Notes under the pieces: model-generated
Told to the model about the DNA's origin: nothing
Database searches by the model: none
What the model saw: only the letters and a program-made list of their open reading frames with translations
Assembly (NCBI RefSeq): GCF_002929335.1
Contig: NZ_PJIL01000011.1
Location: 1-64,000 of the forward strand
DNA length: 64,000 bases
Origin: Arthrobacter sp. Y81
GTDB taxonomy: Bacteria; Actinomycetota; Actinomycetes; Actinomycetales; Micrococcaceae
Direction: 5' to 3'
Position numbers and translations under genes: made by a program
Shown here: one piece after another, positions 7,732 through 15,575 of the stretch
How positions within the stretch are numbered: the stretch's first letter is position 1
Layout: each line of letters opens with the position of its first letter

Positions 7732-8905
7732 GCACGCGCTCGGAGTCCTCGAGGGCGGCCCGGACGCGCGCCCCGATGCCGTGCAGCCGGTCCATCGGTT
7801 CGGTGGCGTAGACCAGCCGCACGTACCGCGGGGCCACGTCCTGGCCCCACGCCGTCATGGGCGTCGCGGCGATCCGGCCCGCTTCGAGGAGCCGCCGGGA
7901 CAGTTCCGGCGCCCGCATCCCCAGCGCCTCGGCATCGAGCAGCAGGGACCAGCCGCCCTCGGGTATCACGATGGGAAGCCCGGCCAGTTCACTGGCAACC
8001 AGGTCCCGGCGCGACTCCCACTCCCGCACGGCACCGGCGATGCCGTCGTCGGCGGTGGTCAGCGCGGCGAGGACACCTGCCTGGCCGAAGCCGCTGGCCA
8101 CCGCGGTGTTGTAGATCGCGGCGAGGGCAATATCCCCCATGACCTCCGGGGGACCCGCCACCCAGCCCACGCGCCAGCCGATCATGCGGTAGTTCTTGGA
8201 CACGCCGCCCAGGGTGATGGTGCGGTGCGCCAGCTCGGGGAACGACGCCGGATGGCGGTGCGGCAGTCCGTCGAACAGGATCCGGTCCATGGCGGCGTCG
8301 TACAGCAGCCAGCAGTCCGCGTGCTGGCAGGCGTCGCGGACGGCGCCCCACTCGGCGTCGTTGAACACGTGGCCGGAGGGCATGGACGGGCTCATCAGCA
8401 GGATGGCGCGGGTCCGGGCGGAGACCGCGGCTGCCAGCCGCCCCGGGTCCAGGCGCCAGCGCCCGCCGGACACCATCAGCGGGACGAATACCGGCACAGC
8501 CCCGGCAAGCCGGACGCGGTTGATCATTCCCGCGTAGGTGGGATCAGTGAGTATTACTTCGTCCCCGTGGTCCACGGTGGCCAGGAGGACGCTGAGCATT
8601 CCCGCCAGCGCTCCGCCGGTGATCACCACCTCGGAGCGCGGATCGTAGGAGAGCCCTGTTTGCTGCCGGAGCCGGTGTGCCACCGCCTGGCGGAGGGCCA
8701 GCATCCCGGTGAAGGGCAGCCAGCTGTTGGCGGCTTTGTCTCCCACCGCTTCGCGGGTGGCGATGATGGCCGACGGCGGCGGCGCGATGTCGGTGTCCAG
8801 GTTTTCCATCCGGAGCACGTCGGGATCACCACCGACGGCGGCTGCCACCCTGTCGATGCCGAAGGGCTGAATCCGGGCGAAACGCCCGGTCCTGCCGCGG
8901 ACCAT
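7721..8905 (-). CDS. PLP-dependent aminotransferase, class I/II (fold type I)
   Basis: The product has 394 residues of the aspartate-aminotransferase fold. The cofactor lysine lies in GGVSKNYRMIGWRVGWV, with the arginine pair that contacts phosphate and substrate carboxylate. Further marks are SWLPFTGMLALRQAVAHRL near the N-terminus and the ITGGALAGM loop. The substrate (an amino acid plus a 2-oxo acid) cannot be read from the sequence. Where most members have NPxNPTG, this one has SPSMPSGHVF, a variant that may mark a separate subgroup. It is a single gene, convergent with the SRPBCC gene. Confidence 0.85.
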   Translation of the reverse strand: MVRGRTGRFARIQPFGIDRVAAAVGGDPDVLRMENLDTDIAPPPSAIIATREAVGDKAANSWLPFTGMLALRQAVAHRLRQQTGLSYDPRSEVVITGGALAGMLSVLLATVDHGDEVILTDPTYAGMINRVRLAGAVPVFVPLMVSGGRWRLDPGRLAAAVSARTRAILLMSPSMPSGHVFNDAEWGAVRDACQHADCWLLYDAAMDRILFDGLPHRHPASFPELAHRTITLGGVSKNYRMIGWRVGWVAGPPEVMGDIALAAIYNTAVASGFGQAGVLAALTTADDGIAGAVREWESRRDLVASELAGLPIVIPEGGWSLLLDAEALGMRAPELSRRLLEAGRIAATPMTAWGQDVAPRYVRLVYATEPMDRLHGIGARVRAALEDSERVLRR

Positions 8906-8936
8906 GTGCCCAGCGTCCCACCGGGTACGGACCGCG

Positions 8937-9716
8937 TCAATGGGCGCCGGATGTGCCGTCCACCATGGAAATGACAGCCACTGTCTGCTGCCCCTCGTTA
9001 CGCAGTTCCACGCTGCTGATCCGGCCGATCTGGGTGGGCGTTGCGCCGGTGATCCTGGAGCGGCCGCCGGGCGTGGCGGACCAGCTGCAGGCGCGGTCCT
9101 CGGTGCCGTCCTGGCCTTTGACCCACAGGGACAAAGTTCCCTGGGTGGGCAGGCTCGTCCCCGTGAACGAGACTTCGGTCCCCCACGCCTTCCGCATCAG
9201 GGCCAGCTGGACCTGCAGCCCGCCCGGTGCCTCCACCGAATAGCTCGCGTCCGGCTTCGGCGGCTGGTTGAACAGCGGAGAGGCCAGGACTCCCAGCGCC
9301 AGGCACGCGGCCGCCACCGCCCCGACGAACGCCGTCCACCGCCGTCGGGATTTCCGCCGCCGCACCGCCAGCTCGTCCAGCAGGCCGGCGGGGTCCCCCG
9401 CGGGAGCCACGTCCCCCAACGATGTGGCTCCCGCAGGGGTGGCTTCCGCGGGCGTGGCGGCGGTTGCGGGGAGGCCGTTGCCCTCCGCATTGCCGGTCCC
9501 CGGGGTTGCCGGCGCCGCGGAGGCGGTGCCCGTGAGGGCGACGGCGTCGGCAACAGGTAGGGCGTCCAGCAGCGCCGGCAGGCTGGCGAGTTCGTCCAGC
9601 TCGCGGCGGCAGTCCGCGCACGCGGTCAGGTGCTGTTCGAAGCGCGACGCTTCAGCCGGCTCCAGCCCGCCCAGCAGGTATGCCCCCAACAATTTGTGCA
9701 TTTCCGCGCCGCTCAC
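8937..9716 (-). CDS. Anti-sigma factor, RskA type with zinc-binding N-terminus
   Basis: The product is 259 residues. Residues 1-45 hold the anti-sigma zinc motif (HLTACADC, His-x3-Cys-x2-Cys). A Pro/Ala/Gly linker follows, then a basic RRKSRRRW patch and one membrane segment (about 132-152). The extracytoplasmic RskA-like domain (about 165-255) is rich in beta strands. It should hold the ECF sigma factor encoded upstream at the membrane until a signal triggers release, usually by proteolysis. Its ATG overlaps the sigma-gene stop by four bases (ATGA), which indicates translational coupling. Confidence 0.9.
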   Translation of the reverse strand: MSGAEMHKLLGAYLLGGLEPAEASRFEQHLTACADCRRELDELASLPALLDALPVADAVALTGTASAAPATPGTGNAEGNGLPATAATPAEATPAGATSLGDVAPAGDPAGLLDELAVRRRKSRRRWTAFVGAVAAACLALGVLASPLFNQPPKPDASYSVEAPGGLQVQLALMRKAWGTEVSFTGTSLPTQGTLSLWVKGQDGTEDRACSWSATPGGRSRITGATPTQIGRISSVELRNEGQQTVAVISMVDGTSGAH

Positions 9717-10213
9717 CGCTGCACCCCCATTTCATCAAGGATGGTCCGCAGCGCCCGCACCGCGTAGAACGCGCGGGACTTCACTGTCCCGGCAGGGATG
9801 TTGAGCTCCACGGCCGTTTCCGTAACAGTGCAGCGGCGGTAGTGCAGGGCCACAAGGACGTCCCGGTGTTCGGTGCTTAGCCGCAGCAGGGCTTCCTCCA
9901 TCAGGACGCGGTTGAGCAGCTCGTCAACCCGTTCGCTGGCTTCCGCCGGATCCGCCACGTCCCGCTCTGTCGCCTCGATGGGACGACGCTGGGCCTTTCG
10001 GTAGTTATCGATCATAATGTTCCGGGCAGTGCGGAAGAGGTAGCTCCGCAGGCTGCCGGTAATCTCCGGAGCCTGTTGCCAGACGCGGAGCACGGTCTCC
10101 TGAACCACGTCGTCCGCCAGTTGCGGATCGCGGGAGGCGCTCAGCACAAAGCGCCGCAGGGCCGCGCCGTGCTCGCGGTAGATCGCTGCCACGACGTCTT
10201 CATCGAGCGGCAT
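9713..10213 (-). CDS. ECF RNA polymerase sigma factor, SigK-like group
   Basis: The product is 166 residues with region 2 (DVVQETVLRVWQQ; RSYLFRTARNIMIDNYRK) and region 4 (LVALHYRRCTVTETAVELNIPAGTVKSR). The ATG at 10213 follows GGGAGG by seven bases; an upstream ATG at 10249 has no good site and would add 12 residues. It is translationally coupled to the anti-sigma gene. A promoter-like pair TGAACC-16 bases-CGTCGTA lies upstream (10303-10331). The same pair in the opposite direction serves the lipoprotein gene, which suggests autoregulation. Confidence 0.92.
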   Translation of the reverse strand: MPLDEDVVAAIYREHGAALRRFVLSASRDPQLADDVVQETVLRVWQQAPEITGSLRSYLFRTARNIMIDNYRKAQRRPIEATERDVADPAEASERVDELLNRVLMEEALLRLSTEHRDVLVALHYRRCTVTETAVELNIPAGTVKSRAFYAVRALRTILDEMGVQR

Positions 10214-10302
10214 CCGCGGCCCTCCCGCTGTTTTGATGGTGCCCTGCATTGTGTGTGCTGCCTCGTGCTGCTGCGGCAGGCCGAACGCCCGCCGTCCCCT
10301 GT

Positions 10303-10331
10303 TACGACGCCGCCGCGGCGCAAACGGTTCA
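10303..10331 (-). promoter_or_regulatory. Putative ECF promoter of the sigma/anti-sigma operon
   Basis: Reading on the minus strand, the -35 element TGAACC (10331-10326), a 16-base spacer and the -10 element CGTCGTA (10309-10303) match the general ECF layout of AAC at -35 and CGTC at -10. The elements and spacing are identical to those of the divergent promoter at 10346-10374. Confidence 0.65.
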
Positions 10332-10345
10332 GGGAGCGGCCGCTG

Positions 10346-10374
10346 TGAACCATTCTCCGCCCAAGTACGTCGTA
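10346..10374 (+). promoter_or_regulatory. Putative ECF promoter of the divergent lipoprotein gene
   Basis: The -35 element TGAACC (10346-10351), a 16-base spacer and the -10 element CGTCGTA (10368-10374) place transcription start near 10381, about 48 bases before the lipoprotein start codon. They match the promoter pair facing the sigma gene base for base. Confidence 0.65.
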
Positions 10375-10428
10375 CCGGATAGCGCCGGACCCCACCGTTT
10401 TGGCCGGCACGAATCCAAGGAGCTGGAC

Positions 10429-10962
10429 ATGAAAAAGCAACTGGGCGCAGGGCTGTCAGCTGTGGCGCTGGCCGTGCTTCTCACCGCCTGTGGCGGCGGC
10501 ACCGAAACGACTCCCACTACTGCGGGAGGAACGACGTCGGCCTCCGCCCCTGCCGAAACGTCCGCGCCAGCGTCGTCCCCGGTCCCCGCGGGCGCGGCGG
10601 AGCTGAAGACGGCATCATCCGGTGCCGGCCAGATCGTGGTGGATGCCAACGGCATGAGCGTCTATTTTTTCACCAAGGACGTCAAGGACTCCGGTACCAG
10701 TGCGTGCACGGGCGGCTGCATAGCGGCATGGCCGCCGGTCCTTACGGAATCGGACTCACCGGCAGTTGACGGCGTGACCGGAACGGTGGAAACCATCGCG
10801 ACGCCGGAAGGTAAGAAGCAGGTCACCATCAACGGGCTTCCCGTGTACTACTACGTCCAGGACAAGGCCGCCGGGGACATCACCGGCCAAGGCGTCAACG
10901 ACGTCTGGTATCTGGTCAGCCCGGCAGGAGAGATGGTGAAGACCGCGGCCAGCGGATACTAG
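10429..10962 (+). CDS. Secreted lipoprotein, COG4315-like (Yx[FWY]xxD repeat)
   Basis: The product is 177 residues. It has a lipoprotein signal peptide with lipobox LLTAC and a Thr/Ala/Ser-rich linker to about residue 55. Two copies of a short repeat follow, the first with NGMSVYFFTKD and a Cys-x3-Cys pair (SACTGGCIAAWPP), the second with NGLPVYYYVQD. This pattern is known from SCO0930-type lipoproteins of unknown role. The ATG at 10429 has AAGGAG upstream at good spacing. It is divergent from an ECF sigma gene with a matching promoter and is probably a member of that regulon. Confidence 0.85.
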   Translation: MKKQLGAGLSAVALAVLLTACGGGTETTPTTAGGTTSASAPAETSAPASSPVPAGAAELKTASSGAGQIVVDANGMSVYFFTKDVKDSGTSACTGGCIAAWPPVLTESDSPAVDGVTGTVETIATPEGKKQVTINGLPVYYYVQDKAAGDITGQGVNDVWYLVSPAGEMVKTAASGY

Positions 10963-10970
10963 CCCGCAGC

Positions 10971-11002
10971 GTCAGCGTGGATCAACGTGGATCCACGCTG
11001 AC
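10971..11002. terminator. Bidirectional terminator hairpin
   Basis: A 13-bp perfect stem (10971-10983 and 10990-11002) with a 6-base loop lies between the convergent lipoprotein and anti-sigma genes. Confidence 0.75.
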
Positions 11003-11009
11003 TGGGTGG

Positions 11010-11828
11010 CTAGCGGCCCGGCTGCGGACTGGGCAGTTCGGGAGTCGGCACTTCAACGGGTGGCGTGGGAACCAGGCCGGACGGGTCGGGGCTCACCGGA
11101 GGAGACTGAAGCGGCTTCACGGTGGGCAACTGGCCATGCCCCGGAATAGAGCCCGGATTCCGTGGATCGGGTTTTGCGGGCAGCGTAAGTCCGGGGGTCC
11201 CGGATGCGCCTGGTGAGGGTGTGGCGGGATCGGCGGGGGTGCCCCCGCCGGCCTGCCCGCCGGGGACTGATCCGCCGTCCGCCGGGGATGGGGCCGGTGA
11301 CGTCGGTGCAGGCGCGGGCGTTCCAGGCACTGTTCCACCGGTATCCGGCGCGGGCTGGGCGGGAGTCTTCCCCCCGGCGCCGGGCGTCATGGTCCCCACG
11401 ATGAACGTCACGGCATGACCGACGTTGCCCAGGGTGTGGCGGAAGTTTTCATCCGAGGCCGCCGCGGCGGCGCCCCCTGCGGCCAGGGCCGCTGCGACGG
11501 TGAGGGCTGTGAGCGGAAGGCGGCTTTTGCGCCGGCGTCGGGCGGCAAGTTCGTCGACGGTGGTGGGGGCGGCGGATGCAACGGCGGCGGAAATGGCTGG
11601 CGCGGTTGACTCGGCGCTGGCGGATGCGGCGGACGCAGTGGGGGCTGCTGCAAGCATGGCGGCCGGTGCCATCAGCGCCTCCACCGCTGCGGATGGACTG
11701 GGGCTGTCGGCAGCCAGGGCACGCAGTTCCAGCAGCACGGGGCGAAGTTCGCCGTCGTCGTCTATGCCAGCGTCGGCCAGCAGTTCGTCGATGATCCGCT
11801 GGTCCCGGGATGAGGAGATGTCACTCAT
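11010..11828 (-). CDS. Putative anti-sigma factor with Pro/Thr-rich extracytoplasmic tail
   Basis: The product is 272 residues. The N-terminal 60 residues are acidic and Leu-rich (IIDELLADAGIDDDGELRPVL), then an Ala/Ser-rich linker, a basic RRRRKSRLP patch and one membrane segment (about 104-122). The extracytoplasmic half is low-complexity Pro/Gly/Thr/Ser. No zinc motif is seen, so the anti-sigma role is inferred from position. Its ATG overlaps the last eight bases of the sigma gene. The RRKSR patch before the membrane segment recalls the first anti-sigma factor (8937-9716). Confidence 0.7.
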   Translation of the reverse strand: MSDISSSRDQRIIDELLADAGIDDDGELRPVLLELRALAADSPSPSAAVEALMAPAAMLAAAPTASAASASAESTAPAISAAVASAAPTTVDELAARRRRKSRLPLTALTVAAALAAGGAAAAASDENFRHTLGNVGHAVTFIVGTMTPGAGGKTPAQPAPDTGGTVPGTPAPAPTSPAPSPADGGSVPGGQAGGGTPADPATPSPGASGTPGLTLPAKPDPRNPGSIPGHGQLPTVKPLQSPPVSPDPSGLVPTPPVEVPTPELPSPQPGR

Positions 11829-12378
11829 GATGTGCCTGGCTTCCTATTAAGGCGCGTTCCCTGAGGGCGCTGAGCGCCCGGCGATGCAACTGTTTGACTG
11901 CTCCCGGAGTCCTGCCCATGACGTCAGCGGCCTGTTCCACGGAGAGGTCCGCGACCACCCTGAGTGCAAGCACTTCCTGGTGGTCCGGGCTTAGTCCTTC
12001 GAGGAGGGCTCCGGCACCTCCGCCATCAACCTTTGCGAGCGCCAGTTCCTCTGCCGAGGCAGAACTTCGTCCGTCGAGGTCTGACTCATAAGGACTGAGG
12101 ACCGGTGTGCGCTCGTTGCGGCGGTAGTGGTCCACCATGCGGGCGTGGGCGATTGAGAAGATGAGCGACTTGGCGCCTTGGAGTCCGCCGGTCAGGCCGT
12201 CAAGCTTCGGATAGAAGGCCAGGAAAACGTCCTGGGTGACCGCCTCCGGATCATCCACGCCGCGGGCCCTCAGGTAACCGAGTACGGTGCCGGAGAACTT
12301 TCGGTAGACAAGGGTGAACAGCACGGCGGGGTCGGCCCCGGCCGTGTGCACGTATTCATCTGCCAATGTGTCGAGCAC
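11821..12378 (-). CDS. RNA polymerase sigma factor, ECF/sigma-70 family
   Basis: The product is 185 residues. Region 2 is seen in AVTQDVFLAFYPKL and SLIFSIAHARMVDHYRRNER, region 4 in LSVEQAADVMGRTPGAVKQ followed by a Leu/Arg-rich helix. The start is set at GTG 12378, because GGAGGAG lies seven bases upstream; that box itself overlaps an in-frame ATG at 12399. It is coupled to the downstream membrane protein with an eight-base overlap. A hairpin at 12455-12488 separates it from the upstream exported-protein gene. Confidence 0.88.
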   Translation of the reverse strand: MLDTLADEYVHTAGADPAVLFTLVYRKFSGTVLGYLRARGVDDPEAVTQDVFLAFYPKLDGLTGGLQGAKSLIFSIAHARMVDHYRRNERTPVLSPYESDLDGRSSASAEELALAKVDGGGAGALLEGLSPDHQEVLALRVVADLSVEQAADVMGRTPGAVKQLHRRALSALRERALIGSQAHHE

Positions 12379-12454
12379 CGTCAGGCTCCTCCATGCCACG
12401 CAGCGTGGTCACATATCCGGGTTCCGGAAGGCTGTGGACTGGCGCATGTTGCAC

Positions 12455-12488
12455 CGCGGGACTCCTGCCAAAGCGAAGGAGTCCCGCG
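12455..12488 (-). terminator. Terminator hairpin after the exported-protein gene
   Basis: A 12-bp perfect stem (12455-12466 and 12477-12488) with a 10-base loop lies just after the stop of the 12509-13150 gene on the minus strand, and before the sigma gene. Confidence 0.65.
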
Positions 12489-12508
12489 ATCCACCATAGG
12501 CGGCTGTG

Positions 12509-13150
12509 TTACGGACGGCCAGCTGAGGTGGGCAGCTCGGGGAGCTGGGCCGGGACCTCGGCGGGGAGTTCCGGTGCGGCGGGAACGGCTGCCTGGGTGG
12601 GCAGTTCCGGTGCTTCCGGAACCTCCGGGACCTTCGGGGTGTTGACGTCGGCTGCGGCGTCGCCCGAGCCGGCACCGTCAACCTTGTGGCTGTCGGACTT
12701 GGCAGCGGCAACTACGTCGGCGCAGTAGCTGTCGATGTTGGCTTCGCCGTCAGCGGCAATGGCCAGCGATGCGAAACCGGTGGAGGATGCTGCCAGGCCA
12801 CCCTTGGTGAAGGCGGTGCACAGGCCGTAAGCGGCGGGGCCGGTGGCGTCCGGGCCAACAGCGGTTGCCGATGCTTCGGCCTTGGCGTTGTCGCTCTCAG
12901 CGGCGGCATCGGCGGAAGCGGACGGCGTGGCGGAAGCCTCTGCGTTGGCGTCGGCGTCGGCCGAGGCGGTCTCGGAAACGCCGCCGACGTGCGGGGCGGG
13001 GGCGCCGAGCAGTTCGTGGGCGCTCTGCTGAACGTCAGAGGGAAGCGCTCCGGCGAATGCGGCTGCGCCGGTGCCACCGACCGCCAGCGTGCCGGCCGCC
13101 AATGCGCTCGCGGCAATCTTGCTAGTGGCAAAAACAGTGAACAAGGACAT
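12509..13150 (-). CDS. Exported low-complexity protein of unknown function
   Basis: The product is 213 residues from the ATG at 13150, which has GGAGGG four to nine bases upstream. A signal peptide or membrane segment (about 8-35, Ala/Gly-rich) is followed by Ala/Ser/Glu/Asp-rich sequence (about 60-100). A short ordered-looking region has two Cys residues (GLCTAFTKGGLAASS and SYCADVV). The tail is Pro/Glu/Val-rich with PEVPEAPELP-type repeats. It lies upstream of an ECF sigma gene on the same strand and may be its target or sensor. I do not recognise a family. Confidence 0.65.
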   Translation of the reverse strand: MSLFTVFATSKIAASALAAGTLAVGGTGAAAFAGALPSDVQQSAHELLGAPAPHVGGVSETASADADANAEASATPSASADAAAESDNAKAEASATAVGPDATGPAAYGLCTAFTKGGLAASSTGFASLAIAADGEANIDSYCADVVAAAKSDSHKVDGAGSGDAAADVNTPKVPEVPEAPELPTQAAVPAAPELPAEVPAQLPELPTSAGRP

Positions 13151-13264
13151 GGAACCCTCCGAAAACATATACAACAGTGTCAGTAACGGCCAGGTTGGAT
13201 CCGGCCACTCAAGCGGTGCGGACGCGGTCCACACTCCCCTTACATCGCTGCGGGTTCCGGAAAA

Positions 13265-13304
13265 GTTACGCGGTCCCCAAAATTCTTTTTGGGGACCGCG
13301 TAAC
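13265..13304. repeat. Perfect 18-bp palindrome with 4-base loop
   Basis: Bases 13265-13282 and 13287-13304 are exact inverted complements around TTCT. It lies between divergent genes, 25 bases before the plus-strand gene at 13329, where a terminator would not be expected. A role as an operator, a cruciform or a leader hairpin is possible. Confidence 0.7.
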
Positions 13305-13328
13305 AGCTGGCGGCATTAGGATCTGACC

Positions 13329-13673
13329 ATGGGCAAGCCGACCGATCTGAAGAACGCTGTGAAGACCTGGCAGACCATGGTGGACAGCAACCAGGCTTTG
13401 CTCCTGCGCAAGTCAGGCCACGACGCCGGATGGTGGGCCGAGCGGGGGCGCGAGGCGGGGCTGAAGAACGACTCCGAGCTCCGGGACTGGATGCGGGACG
13501 AACACGGGATCACGGGCTACGCGCAGTACGCCGTGTCCTGGGAGATGTTCGGCGTCGAGATCCAGATGCGCAAGGGTTACGTGTCCCTCCACTCGCCACG
13601 GCGGAAGTTCGTTGAGGAAGTGGACGACGAAGTACTGGGCATCCTGGCGAAAGCGCTTCGCCAGAACAGCTGA
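13329..13673 (+). CDS. DUF4287-like protein
   Basis: The product is 114 residues, soluble and charged. The pattern WWAERGREAGLKNDSELRDW, then EHGITGYAQYAV, resembles the helical DUF4287 domain found alone or with DUF5655 in actinobacteria. The C-terminal 35 residues (SLHSPRRKFVEEVDDEVLGI) may be a trimmed second domain. The role is unknown. The ATG lies 25 bases after an 18-bp palindrome, with no strong ribosome site visible. It is convergent with the sensor kinase gene. Confidence 0.7.
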   Translation: MGKPTDLKNAVKTWQTMVDSNQALLLRKSGHDAGWWAERGREAGLKNDSELRDWMRDEHGITGYAQYAVSWEMFGVEIQMRKGYVSLHSPRRKFVEEVDDEVLGILAKALRQNS

Positions 13674-13707
13674 ACCGAACGGCTGGTCCGAACAGCTGGT
13701 CCGGGCG

Positions 13708-15438
13708 TTAGCGCGGGTCAGCGGGAAGGGTGAAGGTCACGGTGGTGCCCTCTCCCGGTGCGCTGGTGAGGCCGATCGACCCGCCGTGCCCTTCGATGAT
13801 GGTTTTGCTGATGGGAAGGCCAAGGCCTGCTCCCGGAATGGCGGTATCGCGGGACCGGGCCGAACGGAAAAACTTGGTAAATGCCTGTTCCTGGTCCTCC
13901 TCCGTCATGCCGATGCCCGTGTCGGTGATCGAGCAGACCAGTTCCTTGCCGTTCCTGCGGGCACGGGCTGTGATCCTTCCGCCGTCCGGTGAGTACTTCA
14001 CGGCGTTTGATATCAGGTTGCCGAGCACCTGCTGGATCCTGGCGGGGTCCACCCGGGCGGTGAGCGGTTCATCCGCGTCGAGCACCAGCGCCACCCCGCA
14101 AAGGGCAGCCCGCGCCTGGTTGGCGGCCACGGCTGCGGCGAGGAGATCTGCGATGTCCGTATCCCGCAGGACGAGCTCCACGCTTTCAGAAGCGACGGCA
14201 ATCAGGTCATTCACCAGGCCCAGAAGATTGCCGGCGTTCCGTTCCACGATCCGCAGCTCAGGCGCTATGTCCTCATGGCCGGGTTCGTCCAGGACCAGTT
14301 CCAGGTAGCCGAGTATTGATGTCAGCGGCGTGCGCAGCTCATGGGACACCGTGGCGACGAAATTGTCCTTGGCCGCCAGGGCGTTTATCAGGGCGGTCAC
14401 CTCGGCGAAGGTCACGACGGCCCCCGTGTTGGTCCCGTCCAGGGACCGGATGGCGCGGCCGCTGACGGAATAGGCCCGTTGCTCCGTTTCCTCACCGGCC
14501 CAGTAGAGCTCATGGGTGAACGCCTCACCTCGGGAAGCCCGCGCGGCAGGGAACCCCTCCGGCGGCACAACGGTGGTCCTGTCACCGTGAAAGAGCTTTG
14601 CAGACCCTGCGGCGCGGGTCAGCCGGGCCAACGAAGGGTCAGTCCGCATCGCCCTGTTAGTCAGCACGTCCTGGCCGGCTTGGTCCACCACCCAGACACC
14701 CACATCAACGGTTGAAAGCACGGCATCAAGCAACCCCTGATGTTGCACGCTTGCGGCGAGGGTTGCAGCCACGTCACGGTCCTTGCGGACCAGTGTCAAG
14801 CGTTGCCGGTACAGAGCGCCGGCCACGACGTGGGCCGTCACCGCGATCGCGGCCATCACGAGCGGCAGGAAGATGGTCCGGATCATCGAAGCCTGCGCCG
14901 GGTCCGATCCCAGGGCGGCGGCGGGGACAACGGTGCTAAGCACTGCCGCGAGGACTGCCAGGACAACCCGGTGGCGGTGCCGGCCCACGGACAGCCAGAC
15001 CACCGGGAAGACCAGCAGCAGGCTCAGGATGTTGAAGCTGGGTCCGCCGGCATGCCGCGTAAATCCGATGGCCACGCAGTCGAGGACGGGAATCAGCGTG
15101 AATGCTTCGGGGTGGAGCCTCCCCCAGGGAACGGCCAGGCAGAGGCCGAACAGTATGGCATGCGCCAGCAGGGCAAGCCTGAACGTGTCATTCGCCAGCG
15201 TTGCCGGGCTGAAGATCGCGGCAGCGACCACAACCAGCAACAGGGTGACCGAAAGGGGCAGCTGGCTCAGCACCACACGGCCCCGGACTCCGAGCCCGCC
15301 GAAAATCCGGTCGATCCCCTCGATCAGCGGCGCGTCATCGGACAGCGGCACGTCCTCGGCCGGCGATCGGTCATCGTTGGACGCCGCTGCCTGCCGCAGC
15401 GTTCGAAGCGGGCTGGTTGATCCCTGGATACGGTTCAT
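13708..15438 (-). CDS. Membrane sensor histidine kinase (orphan)
   Basis: The product is 576 residues. Residues 60-215 hold about six hydrophobic segments, followed by a PAS-like region (about 235-345). The HisKA helix has the phosphorylated His in FVATVSHELRTPLTSILGYL (about 365). The ATPase part has N (LGNLISNAVKYSPDGG), G1 (DTGIGMTEED) and G2 (GAGLGLPISKTIIEGHGG) boxes. It should autophosphorylate and pass phosphate to a response regulator, but no receiver gene is next to it. The signal is unknown. Confidence 0.92.
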   Translation of the reverse strand: MNRIQGSTSPLRTLRQAAASNDDRSPAEDVPLSDDAPLIEGIDRIFGGLGVRGRVVLSQLPLSVTLLLVVVAAAIFSPATLANDTFRLALLAHAILFGLCLAVPWGRLHPEAFTLIPVLDCVAIGFTRHAGGPSFNILSLLLVFPVVWLSVGRHRHRVVLAVLAAVLSTVVPAAALGSDPAQASMIRTIFLPLVMAAIAVTAHVVAGALYRQRLTLVRKDRDVAATLAASVQHQGLLDAVLSTVDVGVWVVDQAGQDVLTNRAMRTDPSLARLTRAAGSAKLFHGDRTTVVPPEGFPAARASRGEAFTHELYWAGEETEQRAYSVSGRAIRSLDGTNTGAVVTFAEVTALINALAAKDNFVATVSHELRTPLTSILGYLELVLDEPGHEDIAPELRIVERNAGNLLGLVNDLIAVASESVELVLRDTDIADLLAAAVAANQARAALCGVALVLDADEPLTARVDPARIQQVLGNLISNAVKYSPDGGRITARARRNGKELVCSITDTGIGMTEEDQEQAFTKFFRSARSRDTAIPGAGLGLPISKTIIEGHGGSIGLTSAPGEGTTVTFTLPADPR

Positions 15439-15575
15439 GGCTCTGTCCCCCCGGCACAGAAAAGAGTCCCCCGGGCTGCTTCAAGGGCGCTGACCACAGT
15501 GTAGACCCGCCACGTCGCCGGGCTGGGAATACTACGCGACGGCGTCGTGGGATCAGCGCTGTGAAAAGATCAAGC

